Assembly: GCA_963826165.1 (NCBI GenBank)
Contig: CAWGWC010000006.1
Coordinates: 1 to 64,000, forward strand
Origin: JACVRW01 sp963826165
GTDB taxonomy: Bacteria; Actinomycetota; Thermoleophilia; Solirubrobacterales; Thermoleophilaceae
DNA length: 64,000 bases
Reading direction: 5' to 3'
Part shown: piece after piece, positions 23,002 to 32,672 of the stretch
How positions within the stretch are numbered: the stretch's first letter is position 1
Layout: every line of letters begins with the position of its first letter
Notes under the pieces: generated by a model
What the model saw: the letters and a program-made list of their open reading frames with translations, nothing else
The model's database searches: none
What the model was told of the DNA's origin: nothing
Made by a program: the position numbers and the translations under genes

Positions 23002-26000
23002 CTAGCCCGATCTGGGCTCGGTCGCCACCTCGAGCACGGCCTCCGCCGCGTTGACCACCGCGCGAAAGCGCTCGGACGGTTCGTCGGGCAGGCGCACGCG
23101 CACCGTCTCGCGCCCGGACTCGTAGACCGCCTCGGGGACCTTGGCGCGAAGGGCCTTGGCTCCGCCCGAGTCGAGCTCGATCGGCACCACCGACATCCGC
23201 CCACCGGCGAAGTCCACCGAGCGGGCCCCTGCCCGGCCGAGCTTGATGCGCGCGTCCTGCAGGCGGATCAGGTTGTCGAGGGCCTCGGGGATCGGGCCGA
23301 AGCGGTCGGCCAGCTCCTCGCGGAGCATGATCAGCTGTGCGATCTCGCGGGCCCCGGACACGCGCCGGTGGATCTCGATCTTGGCGGCCTCGTAGGGCAC
23401 GTAGTCGCCGGGCACGTAGGCGTCCACCGGAACGTCCATGCGCACAGGCTCGGCGGCCTCGTCGGCCGAGTCGCCGGAGAGCAGCCTCACGGCCTCGTCG
23501 ATCATGCCCACGTACAGCTCGAAGCCGACCGCGGCCACGTGGCCGGACTGCTCGTCCCCGAGCAGGTTGCCGGCGCCGCGGATCTCGAGGTCGCGCATGG
23601 CGATCTTGAAGCCCGAGCCGAGCTCGGTGTAGTCGGACAGCGTGGCCAGGCGAGCTCCCGCCTCCTCCGAGAGGGCCGCGGCGCTGGGGTAGAGCAGGTA
23701 GGCGTAGGCCCGTTCGCGCGAGCGGCCCACCCGTCCGCGGATCTGGTAGAGCTGGGCCAGGCCGAGCTCGTCGGCCCGCTCGACGATCAGCGTGTTGGCG
23801 CTCGGGATGTCGAGTCCCGATTCCACGATCGTCGTGCACACGAGCACGTCGGCGTCACCGCGCAGGAACTCGAGCATGATGCGCTCGAGCTCACCCTCGG
23901 CCATCTGGCCGTGGGCCACCAGCACCCGCGCGTCGGGTACGAGCGCCCGCACGCGCTCTGCGGTCTCGTCGATCGTGTCCACGCGGTTGTGGAGGAAGAA
24001 GGCCTGGCCGCCGCGGGCGAGCTCGCGGCGCACGGCCTTGGTCACGAGCTCCTCGTCGTATTCGCCGACGTACGTCTTGACCGGCCGCCGGCCCTCCGGC
24101 GGGGTCTCGATCACCGAGATGTCGCGCAGTCCGGCGAGCGACATCTGCAGCGTGCGCGGTATCGGGGTGGCCGACAGCGACAGCACGTCGACCCTGAGCC
24201 GAAGCTGGCGCAGCAGCTCCTTCTGCTTGACACCGAAGCGCTGCTCCTCGTCCACGATCAGCAGCCCGAGGTTCTTGGGCCGCACGTCGCGAGAGAGCAT
24301 CCGGTGAGTACCGATGAGGATGTCGACCTTGCCCTCGCCGAAGTCCGACAGGGACTGGCGCACGGCCGCGGCCGAGCGGAAGCGCGAGGCCATCTCGATC
24401 CGGAACGGGTAGTCGCGCAGGCGTTCCGCGAAGGTCCCGAAGTGCTGCTGCGCCAGCACGGTGGTGGGGACGAGGAACATCACCTGCTTGCCGTCCTCCG
24501 CCGCCTTGAAGGCCGCGCGCAACGCCACCTCGGTCTTGCCGTAGCCGACGTCTCCGCAGATCAGCCGGTCCATTGGCCGCGCCTCCTCCATGTCGGCGCG
24601 CACCGCCTCGATGGCCTCGAGCTGGTCGGGCGTCTCGCGGTAGGGGAAGCTGGCCTCGAAATCGAGCTGCCACTCGCTGTCGGTGGGGAAGGCGTGGCCC
24701 GCGCGGCGCCGGCGCTCGGCGTAGAGGTTGATGAGCTCGCCGGCCAGCGCCTGGGCGGCGCGCCGGGCCTTCAGCTTCATCTGCTCCCACTGCTTGCCGC
24801 CCAGCTTCGACAGCGGCGGGTCCCCGGCATCGGCGCCCACGTAGCGGCTGATCTTGTGGAGCTGGTCGCTCGGCACGAACACGCGGTCCCCGTCGCGGTA
24901 CTCGAGCTCGAGGTAGTCGCGCGTGACCCCTCCGACGGTCTTGGTCTCGAAGCCGGTGAAGAGAGCGATGCCGTGGTCCTCGTGGACCACGGGCGCCCCG
25001 GCGCGCAGGTCGCTGAACGAGGCCATCGCGCCGGCGGCCGGGCCGGTGGGCCGCTCAGACGCGCGGCGGCGGCGAAGCAGGCGGTGCTCCGGCAGCACCG
25101 CGAGCTTGAGCTGCGGTGCTATGAAGCCGTCGCGCAGGCTGGCGTGGGCGAAGGTCACCGACGCCTCGGCGGGGGCCGGCTGCCCGTCGAGGAAGGCGGC
25201 CCGCACCCGAGCCAGGTTGAGCTGGGCCCGCTCCGCCTCGCCCCGCCGCGCCCAGGCCACGAAGGTGCGGTAGCCCGAGCGCACCAGCTTCTCCAGCTCG
25301 GGCTCGGCGTCCTTGAGCGAGCGCGCCGCGCTGTCGGCGGCCTGCGCCCGGAACTCGTAGGGCTGGTCCTGCGAGATGCTCGACAGGCGCAGCGACGCGC
25401 GTGACTCGAGCGCCTCGTCGAGCCGATCGGGCCTCACGTACAGGTGATGGGCGTCGTCGTCGTGGAAGCTCGTGGTCACGTCCTCCCAGTAGTCCCGCAG
25501 CGCCGGGGCCAGCTCCTCCTCGGCGGACACCGCCACCAGGGCGTTCTCCGGGACCAGCTCGAGCAGCTCGCGAAAGCGGTCCACCGGCAGCACGTCGGCC
25601 ACATCCGGGCGCTCCGACTCCTCGCTCTCGGCCGCGATCTCGGCCAGCTCACGGTGCTCGGGAGCGAGCTCGGCCGCAGGCGCTATCTCCACTCGCTCGG
25701 CCTCCTCGAGCGAGCGTTGTGTGAAGGTCGAGAACCACGTCAGGCGCTCGACCTCGATGTCGAACAGCTCGCAGCGAACGGCTCGTTCCTCGGTGGCCGG
25801 GTAGACGTCGAGGATGTCGCCACGGATGGCGAACTGGCCGCGGTCCTCCACCTGCTCCACGCGCTCGTAGCCACAGGCCACCAGCCGGCCCGCCACCTCG
25901 TCGAGGTCGAGCAGCCCGCCCTTCTCGATCTCGAAGCCGTGGGGCCGCAGCGCCGGGTCGGGGAGCTTCTCGGCCAGGGCCACAGCGCTGGTGACGAGCA

Positions 26001-26346
26001 CCGCCGCCGCCTCGCCGAGAAGCGCATCGAGAGCGGCCACCCGCAGGCCCACCAGATGGGGCGGCGGCGCGAGGTGCGACTCGTAGCGCATGCCGCGGGC
26101 CGGATAGAAGCGCACCGGGCGCGGGCTGAGAAAGGTCTTCAGGTCGGCGGCGAGGTCGCGGGCTGCGCGATCGTCGCCCGCCACCACCAGCGCTGGGCGC
26201 TCGGGGTCGGCGTCGATCAGCGAGGCGAGCAGGTACGGGCGCATGCTCGCGGACACGAACACCCTCTGGGGCGACGAGCGCGCGTCCCGCGCCAGAGCGG
26301 AGACCGAGTCGTCGTGCTGTGCGTATGTGAGGAGGCTTCTGAGCAT
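23002..26346 (-). CDS. mfd: Transcription-repair coupling factor Mfd
   Basis: 1114 residues. DNA translocase that removes stalled RNA polymerase and recruits UvrA. Order: UvrB-like N-terminal module (FYPARGMRYESHLAPPPHL; GQFAIRGDILDVYPATEE), the RNA-polymerase-interaction domain (VVHEDHGIALFTGFET, FVPSDQLHKISRY), SF2 helicase motor with Walker A (CGDVGYGKTEVALRAAF), DEEQ box (VDEEQRFGVKQKE), TPIPRTLQMSL and the QIRGRVGR motif VI, then the TRCF C-terminal domain. First gene of the minus-strand run mfd, foldase, mazG, eno, ftsB. Confidence 0.97.
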   Translation of the reverse strand: MLRSLLTYAQHDDSVSALARDARSSPQRVFVSASMRPYLLASLIDADPERPALVVAGDDRAARDLAADLKTFLSPRPVRFYPARGMRYESHLAPPPHLVGLRVAALDALLGEAAAVLVTSAVALAEKLPDPALRPHGFEIEKGGLLDLDEVAGRLVACGYERVEQVEDRGQFAIRGDILDVYPATEERAVRCELFDIEVERLTWFSTFTQRSLEEAERVEIAPAAELAPEHRELAEIAAESEESERPDVADVLPVDRFRELLELVPENALVAVSAEEELAPALRDYWEDVTTSFHDDDAHHLYVRPDRLDEALESRASLRLSSISQDQPYEFRAQAADSAARSLKDAEPELEKLVRSGYRTFVAWARRGEAERAQLNLARVRAAFLDGQPAPAEASVTFAHASLRDGFIAPQLKLAVLPEHRLLRRRRASERPTGPAAGAMASFSDLRAGAPVVHEDHGIALFTGFETKTVGGVTRDYLELEYRDGDRVFVPSDQLHKISRYVGADAGDPPLSKLGGKQWEQMKLKARRAAQALAGELINLYAERRRRAGHAFPTDSEWQLDFEASFPYRETPDQLEAIEAVRADMEEARPMDRLICGDVGYGKTEVALRAAFKAAEDGKQVMFLVPTTVLAQQHFGTFAERLRDYPFRIEMASRFRSAAAVRQSLSDFGEGKVDILIGTHRMLSRDVRPKNLGLLIVDEEQRFGVKQKELLRQLRLRVDVLSLSATPIPRTLQMSLAGLRDISVIETPPEGRRPVKTYVGEYDEELVTKAVRRELARGGQAFFLHNRVDTIDETAERVRALVPDARVLVAHGQMAEGELERIMLEFLRGDADVLVCTTIVESGLDIPSANTLIVERADELGLAQLYQIRGRVGRSRERAYAYLLYPSAAALSEEAGARLATLSDYTELGSGFKIAMRDLEIRGAGNLLGDEQSGHVAAVGFELYVGMIDEAVRLLSGDSADEAAEPVRMDVPVDAYVPGDYVPYEAAKIEIHRRVSGAREIAQLIMLREELADRFGPIPEALDNLIRLQDARIKLGRAGARSVDFAGGRMSVVPIELDSGGAKALRAKVPEAVYESGRETVRVRLPDEPSERFRAVVNAAEAVLEVATEPRSG

Positions 26347-26442
26347 GCGTCGCGACCGCGAAGCGGTGCCGCGCGGCCAGGCTTTCGATTGTAGGCACGT
26401 CCACGTGTGAGGTTTGGACCCCTAATGGGGTAGGTGCGACCG

Positions 26443-27341
<899 letters not shown>

Positions 27342-27345
<4 letters not shown>

Positions 27346-28070
27346 GCGCGCTGGTCAGCTCCGAGTTGCTGAAGCTGCGCACCACGCGGACCGCCTTCGG
27401 GTTCCTGGTGGCCACGGTGCTGCTCACGGTCGGCATCGGCGCCGCCACCTTCGCCACCATCACCGTCACCGGCAAGGAGGACCTGGAGGACGCGCTGGCC
27501 GGAGCGGGATTCGTGTCCGCGCTGCTGCTGGTGCTCGGCATCGTGGCCGCCACCGGCGAGTACCGCCACGGAACGATCACCTCCTCGCTGCTCGCGTCAC
27601 CGGTGAGGACGCGCTTCCTGTCGGCCAAGGTGCTCGCCTATCTGCTCACCGGTGCCGCGCTCGGCCTGGTGGCCATGCTCGTGACCTTTGCGCTGGGCGT
27701 GCCCTGGCTGTCGGCCCGGGACGCACCCATCGAGCTCCTGGACTTCTCCGACTACGTGGCGCTGGCGGCGCAGGGCGTGGTGCTCGCCGCACTCTGCGGA
27801 GCGCTCGGCGTGGCCGTGGGCACGCTGATCCGCAACCAGATCGCCGCGGTGGTGGGGGCGCTCGTCTACCTGTTCATCCTCGACCCCGTGCTGTCGCTGG
27901 TGTCCGAGGATGTGGCCAAGTACACGCCGGGCGGCGCCATCAGCGGCCTGGGCGGCAACGCGCCGGACTACGTGCTCGACCCGCTTCCGGCGGGCCTGGT
28001 GCTGGTGGGATGGACCCTCGTCTTCGGGGTGGCCGCCCTCTTGGTGGACCGCCGGCGCGACGTGTTCTAG
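27342..28070 (+). CDS. ABC-2-type transporter permease
   Basis: 242 residues with about six membrane segments, from the N-terminal ELLKLRTTRTAFGFLVATVL through VVGALVYLFILDPVLSLV to the last helix and an RRRDVF end. The GEYRHGTITSSLL motif is typical of ABC-2 permeases. It pairs with the ATPase just upstream to form an exporter; the substrate cannot be told. Its stop overlaps the stop of pth on the other strand by four bases. Confidence 0.88.
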
Positions 28071-28612
28071 GCGGGCTCGCCGACCACGCGATCGAGCTCG
28101 TCGGCGGCGCGCTCCACCAGCTCGCGCACCTCGTCGGGCGACTCCGAGAAGCGGCCCAGCACGTGCCGGGACACGATCTCGGGATCCGTGCTGTCCGGGC
28201 GCCCCACCCCCACTCGCACGCGCCGGAAGTCGCCGCTGCCCAGGCCGCGCTTGAGCGACTTGAGGCCGTTGTGCCCGGCGAGCCCGCCGCCCAGCCGAGA
28301 CTCCACGCGGCCGAAGGGCAGATCGATCTCGTCGTGCACGACCACGACGTGGTCGAGCTCCACCCCGAGCGCACCCCGGGCGGGGCTGACGGCGTCGCCC
28401 GAGTCGTTCATGTAGGTCTGGGGGAGCAGGACCCCCACGCGCGGTCCGCCGGGCCCAGTGCGTCCGTCGGTGTACAGGCCGGCGTAGCGCTTCTTGGCCC
28501 GCGGCAGCCCCCAGCGCTCGGCCGCCAGCGCGGTCACCTCGAAGCCGATGTTGTGGCGCGTGCGGGCGTAGCGGTCCCCGGGATTCCCGAGTCCCACCAC
28601 CAGCCAGTCCAC
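28067..28612 (-). CDS. pth: Peptidyl-tRNA hydrolase
   Basis: 181 residues. Recycles peptidyl-tRNA released from ribosomes. Family motifs are LVVGLGNPGDRYARTRHNIGF (catalytic His in TRHN), PQTYMNDSGDAV (Asn), VVVHDEIDLPFG (catalytic Asp) and GLAGHNGLKSL. Located downstream of rplY with a 41-base gap, the conserved actinobacterial order. Confidence 0.96.
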   Translation of the reverse strand: MDWLVVGLGNPGDRYARTRHNIGFEVTALAAERWGLPRAKKRYAGLYTDGRTGPGGPRVGVLLPQTYMNDSGDAVSPARGALGVELDHVVVVHDEIDLPFGRVESRLGGGLAGHNGLKSLKRGLGSGDFRRVRVGVGRPDSTDPEIVSRHVLGRFSESPDEVRELVERAADELDRVVGEPA

Positions 28613-28653
28613 CTTCGCCCCGCCTCCGCCGCCACCGGAGCGGCGGAACAGGC

Positions 28654-29352
28654 TCAGGAGCCCTCGCCCTCCTCGGCCGAGCCGCCCTCTTCGGCGCCCT
28701 CGCCCTCCTCGGCGGCTTCGCCCTCTTCGAGCTCGCCCTCTTCGCCGATCAGCTCGGTCTCCTCTTCGATCTCCGGCTCCTCGACCTCGGTGGGCACCAC
28801 GACGGTGGCGATCACGGTCTCCTCGAGATCGTCGAGGAAGGTCACGCCCTCGGGGGCGGTGACCTCGGAGAGCGACAGCGTTCCCGCGATCTCCATGCCG
28901 GAGACGTCCACGGACACGTAGTCGGGAATGGCTGTGGGGAGGGCCTCGATGTTCAGCTGGTGGGTCACGTGCTCGAGCACGCCACCCTCCTTGACCCCGG
29001 GTGCCTCCTCGACGCCCTCGATGTGCACGCCCACGACGGTCTGGATCTTCTCGTCGAGGCGGACCTCGAGCAGGTCGATGTGCATCACCTCGTCACGCAC
29101 CGGATGCAGCTGCTGGTCCTTGACGATCACGGGCAGCTTCTTGCCGGCCACCTCGAGATCGATCAGCGCGGAGCCGTCCACGAGCACCTTCCGCAGGGCC
29201 AGGGCCTCCACCGAGAACACCGTGGTGTCGCCGTTGCCGCCGCCGTAGACGACGCCGGGGACGAGGCCCTGGCGGCGCAGGCGCTTGATTGCGCGGGTGC
29301 CGCGCTCGGAGCGCTCTTCGGCGGTGAGTGTGGGTCGTTGCGAGGTGGCCAT
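28654..29352 (-). CDS. rplY: Ribosomal protein bL25 (CTC form) with a long acidic tail
   Basis: 232 residues from the ATG at 29352. 5S-rRNA-binding bL25 domain (residues 5-95: RGTRAIKRLRRQGLVPGVVYGG) followed by the TL5/CTC beta domain (TVVGVHIEGVEEAPGVKEGGVLEH) to about residue 185. The last ~45 residues are almost wholly Glu/Gly/Ala (EEGELEEGEAAEEGEGAEEG). Acidic tails are known in this family, but this one is long. It lies upstream of pth. Confidence 0.95.
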   Translation of the reverse strand: MATSQRPTLTAEERSERGTRAIKRLRRQGLVPGVVYGGGNGDTTVFSVEALALRKVLVDGSALIDLEVAGKKLPVIVKDQQLHPVRDEVMHIDLLEVRLDEKIQTVVGVHIEGVEEAPGVKEGGVLEHVTHQLNIEALPTAIPDYVSVDVSGMEIAGTLSLSEVTAPEGVTFLDDLEETVIATVVVPTEVEEPEIEEETELIGEEGELEEGEAAEEGEGAEEGGSAEEGEGS

Positions 29353-29406
29353 GACGGCAGGCCAGTGTAGCGGGGCCGGGCCGCCATCGACCCGTACTCT
29401 GGAGGC

Positions 29407-30825
29407 GTGGCGCCCGCCGACGACAACTCGATACCCACGGGCCGCATCCGACGCACCGCTCAGGTCGGCACCGTCGTGGGCACCGAGGGCGTGCGCTACG
29501 CCGGCACCCGCGCCGCCAATCTCGCCCGCTCGCGCGAAGGGGCCTCCGAGGCTCTCGAGCAGCGCCACCTCGATGCCGCCGAGCGCATGGTCGAGACGCT
29601 CGGGAAGATGAAGGGGGCGGCGATGAAGATCGGCCAGCTGGCCTCCTTCATCGACACCGAGTTCCTCCCGCCCGAGTACCGCGAGCTCTACCAGGAGCAG
29701 CTGGCGTCGCTGCGCTCCACGGCGCCCCCGATGCCGTGGAAGAAGGTGCGTTCGGTCCTCGACGAGGACTGGACCGAGCCGGTGGAGGAGCTGTTCGAGG
29801 ACTTCGACCACGAGGCCACGGCGGCGGCGTCGATCGGCCAGGTCCATCGGGCGGTGCTGCCCGACGGCCGCGCCGTGGCGGTGAAGATCCAGTACCCGGG
29901 GGTGGCCTCCGCGATCGCGGCCGACATGCAGAACGCGGGCATGATCCTGCGCATGGCCAAGGCGCTGGCGCCGGGCCTCGACGCCGGCGCGGCCGCGGCC
30001 GAGCTCAAGGAGCGGGTGATGGAGGAGCTCGACTACGAGCTCGAGGCCCAGTCCCAGCGGGCCTTTGCCCGGGGCTACCGCGGCCACCCCTTCGTGCACG
30101 TTCCCGATGTGGTCACGCGCCTCTCCACCGAGCGGGTGCTGGTGAGCGAATGGGTGGACGGCGCGAACTTCGAGGAGGTGCAGGCCGGCACGCAGGCCGA
30201 GCGCGACCGCTTCGGTGAGATCGTCTTCCGCTTCTGTTTCGGCTCGATCTACCACCTGCAGCACTTCAACGCCGACGCTCACCCCGGCAACTACCTGCAG
30301 ATGCCCGACGGCCGGGTGGCCTTTCTCGACTTCGGCATGACCAAGCACCTCGACGACGACCAGATCGAGCTCGAGATCGCCGCGCTCGAGGCGGTGTTCG
30401 ACGAGGACCCAGAGGAGCTGCGCCTGGCTCTCCACGATCTCGGGTTCCTGCGCGACCCTCGCAAGGTCGACGCCGAGCTGCTCATGGAGCACGTCCGGGC
30501 GGTGGGGGGCTGGTACATGGAGGACGCGGACGTGACCATCGACTCCTACCGCGTGATGGAGGCGATCGCCGCCGTGTCCGATCCCCGCTCCTCGTTCTAC
30601 CGGCTGATGCGGCGCGAGAACCTGCCGGCCAACGAGCTGATGGGCCGGCGCATGGAGTCCGGCGTGCTCGCCGTCCTGGGCCAGCTGAACGCCACGCGCA
30701 ACTGGTACCGCATCGGGCGGGAATGGTGGTTCGGAGATCCGCCGGCCACCGAGCTGGGCGAGGAGGAGCTGGCCTGGGCCCGCAGCCGCCCCGGCGGCGC
30801 GCGACCGTTCAGGCGCCCGGCTTGA
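29407..30825 (+). CDS. ABC1/AarF/UbiB-type atypical kinase
   Basis: 472 residues from a GTG. ABC1 family features: the KxGQ-type helix (GAAMKIGQLASFID), the Ala-rich nucleotide loop (AAASIGQVHRAVL), the catalytic lysine in VAVKIQYPGV, NADAHPGNYLQM and the DFG metal motif (VAFLDFGMTK). UbiB proteins support isoprenoid-quinone or lipid metabolism as ATPases; actinobacteria use menaquinone, so the role here is not obvious. Divergent from rplY across 54 bases; its end overlaps the convergent DUF2269-like gene by 17 bases. Confidence 0.9.
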   Translation: MAPADDNSIPTGRIRRTAQVGTVVGTEGVRYAGTRAANLARSREGASEALEQRHLDAAERMVETLGKMKGAAMKIGQLASFIDTEFLPPEYRELYQEQLASLRSTAPPMPWKKVRSVLDEDWTEPVEELFEDFDHEATAAASIGQVHRAVLPDGRAVAVKIQYPGVASAIAADMQNAGMILRMAKALAPGLDAGAAAAELKERVMEELDYELEAQSQRAFARGYRGHPFVHVPDVVTRLSTERVLVSEWVDGANFEEVQAGTQAERDRFGEIVFRFCFGSIYHLQHFNADAHPGNYLQMPDGRVAFLDFGMTKHLDDDQIELEIAALEAVFDEDPEELRLALHDLGFLRDPRKVDAELLMEHVRAVGGWYMEDADVTIDSYRVMEAIAAVSDPRSSFYRLMRRENLPANELMGRRMESGVLAVLGQLNATRNWYRIGREWWFGDPPATELGEEELAWARSRPGGARPFRRPA

Positions 30826-31264
30826 CCGCCATGTCCACCACCACGAGCAGCAGGATGGTCACCTCGATCGCGTTGACCGTCAGCACACGGTTGATGCCCT
30901 TCCGGACCGCCGGGGCGGAAGCGCCCCCCTCGCTCGCCGCAGCTTCGATGCGCCGGCCCTCGCGCGGGTAGAACGCCACCCCGAGCACCAGGCTGAGCAC
31001 CCAGGCCAGCATGGCCAGGCTGATCCACAGGTCGCTGTACTCGTAGCCCACCTCGTTCACGAGCAGCACCCCCGCCACCAGCAGGACGATGGCCAGCGGG
31101 GCGTAGAAGCGCGACGACAGTTTCAGGGCGTTGCGCTCGAAGGCGAGCAGCGCCTCGTCGTCGCCGGTCTTGGCGACCCAGCGACCGAGCACGTGCAGCG
31201 ATACGCCGCCTCCGACCCAGAGCACTGCGCAGACCAGGTGAAGCGAGAGGTAGAGCTCGTACAC
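30809..31264 (-). CDS. DUF2269-like four-helix membrane protein
   Basis: 151 residues with four predicted membrane helices. The start MYELYLSLHLVCAVLWVGGGVSL, with a His in the first helix and WVGGG, is typical of the DUF2269/CopD-like membrane family. Helix 2 is FYAPLAIVLLVAGVLLV, helix 3 LWISLAMLAWVLSLVLGV and helix 4 ATILLLVVVDMAV-like near the end. Function unknown, possibly heme-binding given conserved His in the family (inference). Confidence 0.7.
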   Translation of the reverse strand: MYELYLSLHLVCAVLWVGGGVSLHVLGRWVAKTGDDEALLAFERNALKLSSRFYAPLAIVLLVAGVLLVNEVGYEYSDLWISLAMLAWVLSLVLGVAFYPREGRRIEAAASEGGASAPAVRKGINRVLTVNAIEVTILLLVVVDMAVKPGA

Positions 31265-31276
31265 CTGCCGCCTCGC

Positions 31277-31636
31277 TCAGAACCGCCAGCGCACGCGCCG
31301 CGCACCCCAGCGGGCGACGTAGCGATCGTGACTCCCGCGCAGATCCCCGGTCACGGTCCAGCTCCGCCACTTGAAGCGGCGGATCGGACCGCCCACCGGT
31401 GGGCCGAGCCCGAGCGCCTTGTAGTGAGCGCGACGGGCTACGCGGCGCGCGCCCCGGCAGGACACTCCCAGTGCCCTGATGCGCGTGAGGTCGACGTCCT
31501 CATAGCGGCTGTCGGGATACGGATTGCGCACCGGCTCGCAGGAGCGGTAGTCCTGCGCCTGGACGCTCAGAGGAGCCGCGAGCGCGCCGAGCGCCAGCGT
31601 GGCCAGGACCAGCGCGGACACGGTAAAGCGCAACAC
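31277..31636 (-). CDS. Small secreted protein of unknown function
   Basis: 119 residues with a clear signal peptide (MLRFTVSALVLATLALGALAA..VQA). The mature part has two cysteines (SCEP, VSCRG), which may pair, and a basic Arg-rich C-terminus. The pattern with RALGVSCRGARRVARRAHYKAL resembles short secreted actinobacterial proteins without assigned function. Two bases after its coding frame on the same strand lies the end of prs. Confidence 0.65.
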   Translation of the reverse strand: MLRFTVSALVLATLALGALAAPLSVQAQDYRSCEPVRNPYPDSRYEDVDLTRIRALGVSCRGARRVARRAHYKALGLGPPVGGPIRRFKWRSWTVTGDLRGSHDRYVARWGARRVRWRF

Positions 31637-31637
31637 C

Positions 31638-32672
31638 TCAGAACAGCTGGTTGTCGCCTTCGAACCGCTCGGACACCGAGTCGTCGACGAAGATGCGGCG
31701 GATCGTGTCCTCTAGGAGGTCGGCGCAACTCAGCTGCGTGATCAGGTCGGGGGGGTCGTCACGCAGCGGCACGGTGTCGGTGACCACGATGCCCGACAGC
31801 GGGCCCTCGCTCAGGACTTCGAAGGCGTTCCCGGAGAACAGACCGTGTGTGGCCACGGCGAAGACCGCGGTGGCGCCCTCGTCGAGCACCGTCTGCGCGG
31901 CGGCGTTGAGGGTGCCGCCCGTGGCGATGATGTCGTCGACGATCACGGCGGTCTTGCCCTTGACGTCGCCGATCACGTAGCCGATCTCAGCCACCTGCTG
32001 GGCGGGCCGTTCCTTCTCCATCAGCGCGTAGGGCGCGCCCACCTTCTGGGCGAACTTGCGCACGAGCTTCACCCGGCCAGCGTCCGGGGCGATGATCACG
32101 AGATCCTCGCCCGCAAGGCGGTCGGTGATGAACTGCGTGAGGATCGGCATGGCCGTCATGTGGTCGACCGGCTTGGAGAAGAAGCCCTGCAGCTGGCCGG
32201 CGTGCAGGTCCATCGCCACCAGGCGGTCGGCCCCGGCCGTCTCGAGCACCTCGGCCACGAGGCGAGCGGAGATGGGCTCGCGCGGCGCGGACTTCTTGTC
32301 CTGGCGCGAATAGCCGAACCAGGGCGTGACGGCGACGATCCGATGCGCCGAGGCATGCTTGGCGGCGTGGATCATGAGCAGGAGCTCCCAGAGCGAATCG
32401 TTGACAGTGAGGCCCTCGCGCTCCGAGCCGCAGATCGACTGCACGACGAAGAGATCCGCCCCGCGGATCGACTCGGCGTATCGGCAGTAGACCTCTCCGT
32501 CGGCGAAGGTCTTGAGGCCGGCGTCGGTGAGGCCCACGCCCAGCTTGCCGGCGATGGTCGCGCCCAGTTCCTTGCTGGCGCGCCCCGCGGTGATCATCAG
32601 CCGCTTCTCGTAACCCGCGGGGAGGCTCGACAACAGAGCCGGCGCCGTCGCCGTATCGAGCAGCTTGCTCAC
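31638..32672 (-). CDS. prs: Ribose-phosphate pyrophosphokinase
   Basis: 344 residues. Makes PRPP from ribose-5-phosphate and ATP for nucleotide, His and Trp synthesis. Motifs are the flexible ATP loop YSRQDKKSAPREPISA, MDLHAGQLQGFF, the PDAGRVKLVRKFAQ region and the PRPP loop AVIVDDIIATGGTLNAAA. The start overlaps the glmU stop by four bases. About 20 extra N-terminal residues (SKLLDTATAPALLSSL) precede the usual start. Confidence 0.96.
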   Translation of the reverse strand: MSKLLDTATAPALLSSLPAGYEKRLMITAGRASKELGATIAGKLGVGLTDAGLKTFADGEVYCRYAESIRGADLFVVQSICGSEREGLTVNDSLWELLLMIHAAKHASAHRIVAVTPWFGYSRQDKKSAPREPISARLVAEVLETAGADRLVAMDLHAGQLQGFFSKPVDHMTAMPILTQFITDRLAGEDLVIIAPDAGRVKLVRKFAQKVGAPYALMEKERPAQQVAEIGYVIGDVKGKTAVIVDDIIATGGTLNAAAQTVLDEGATAVFAVATHGLFSGNAFEVLSEGPLSGIVVTDTVPLRDDPPDLITQLSCADLLEDTIRRIFVDDSVSERFEGDNQLF

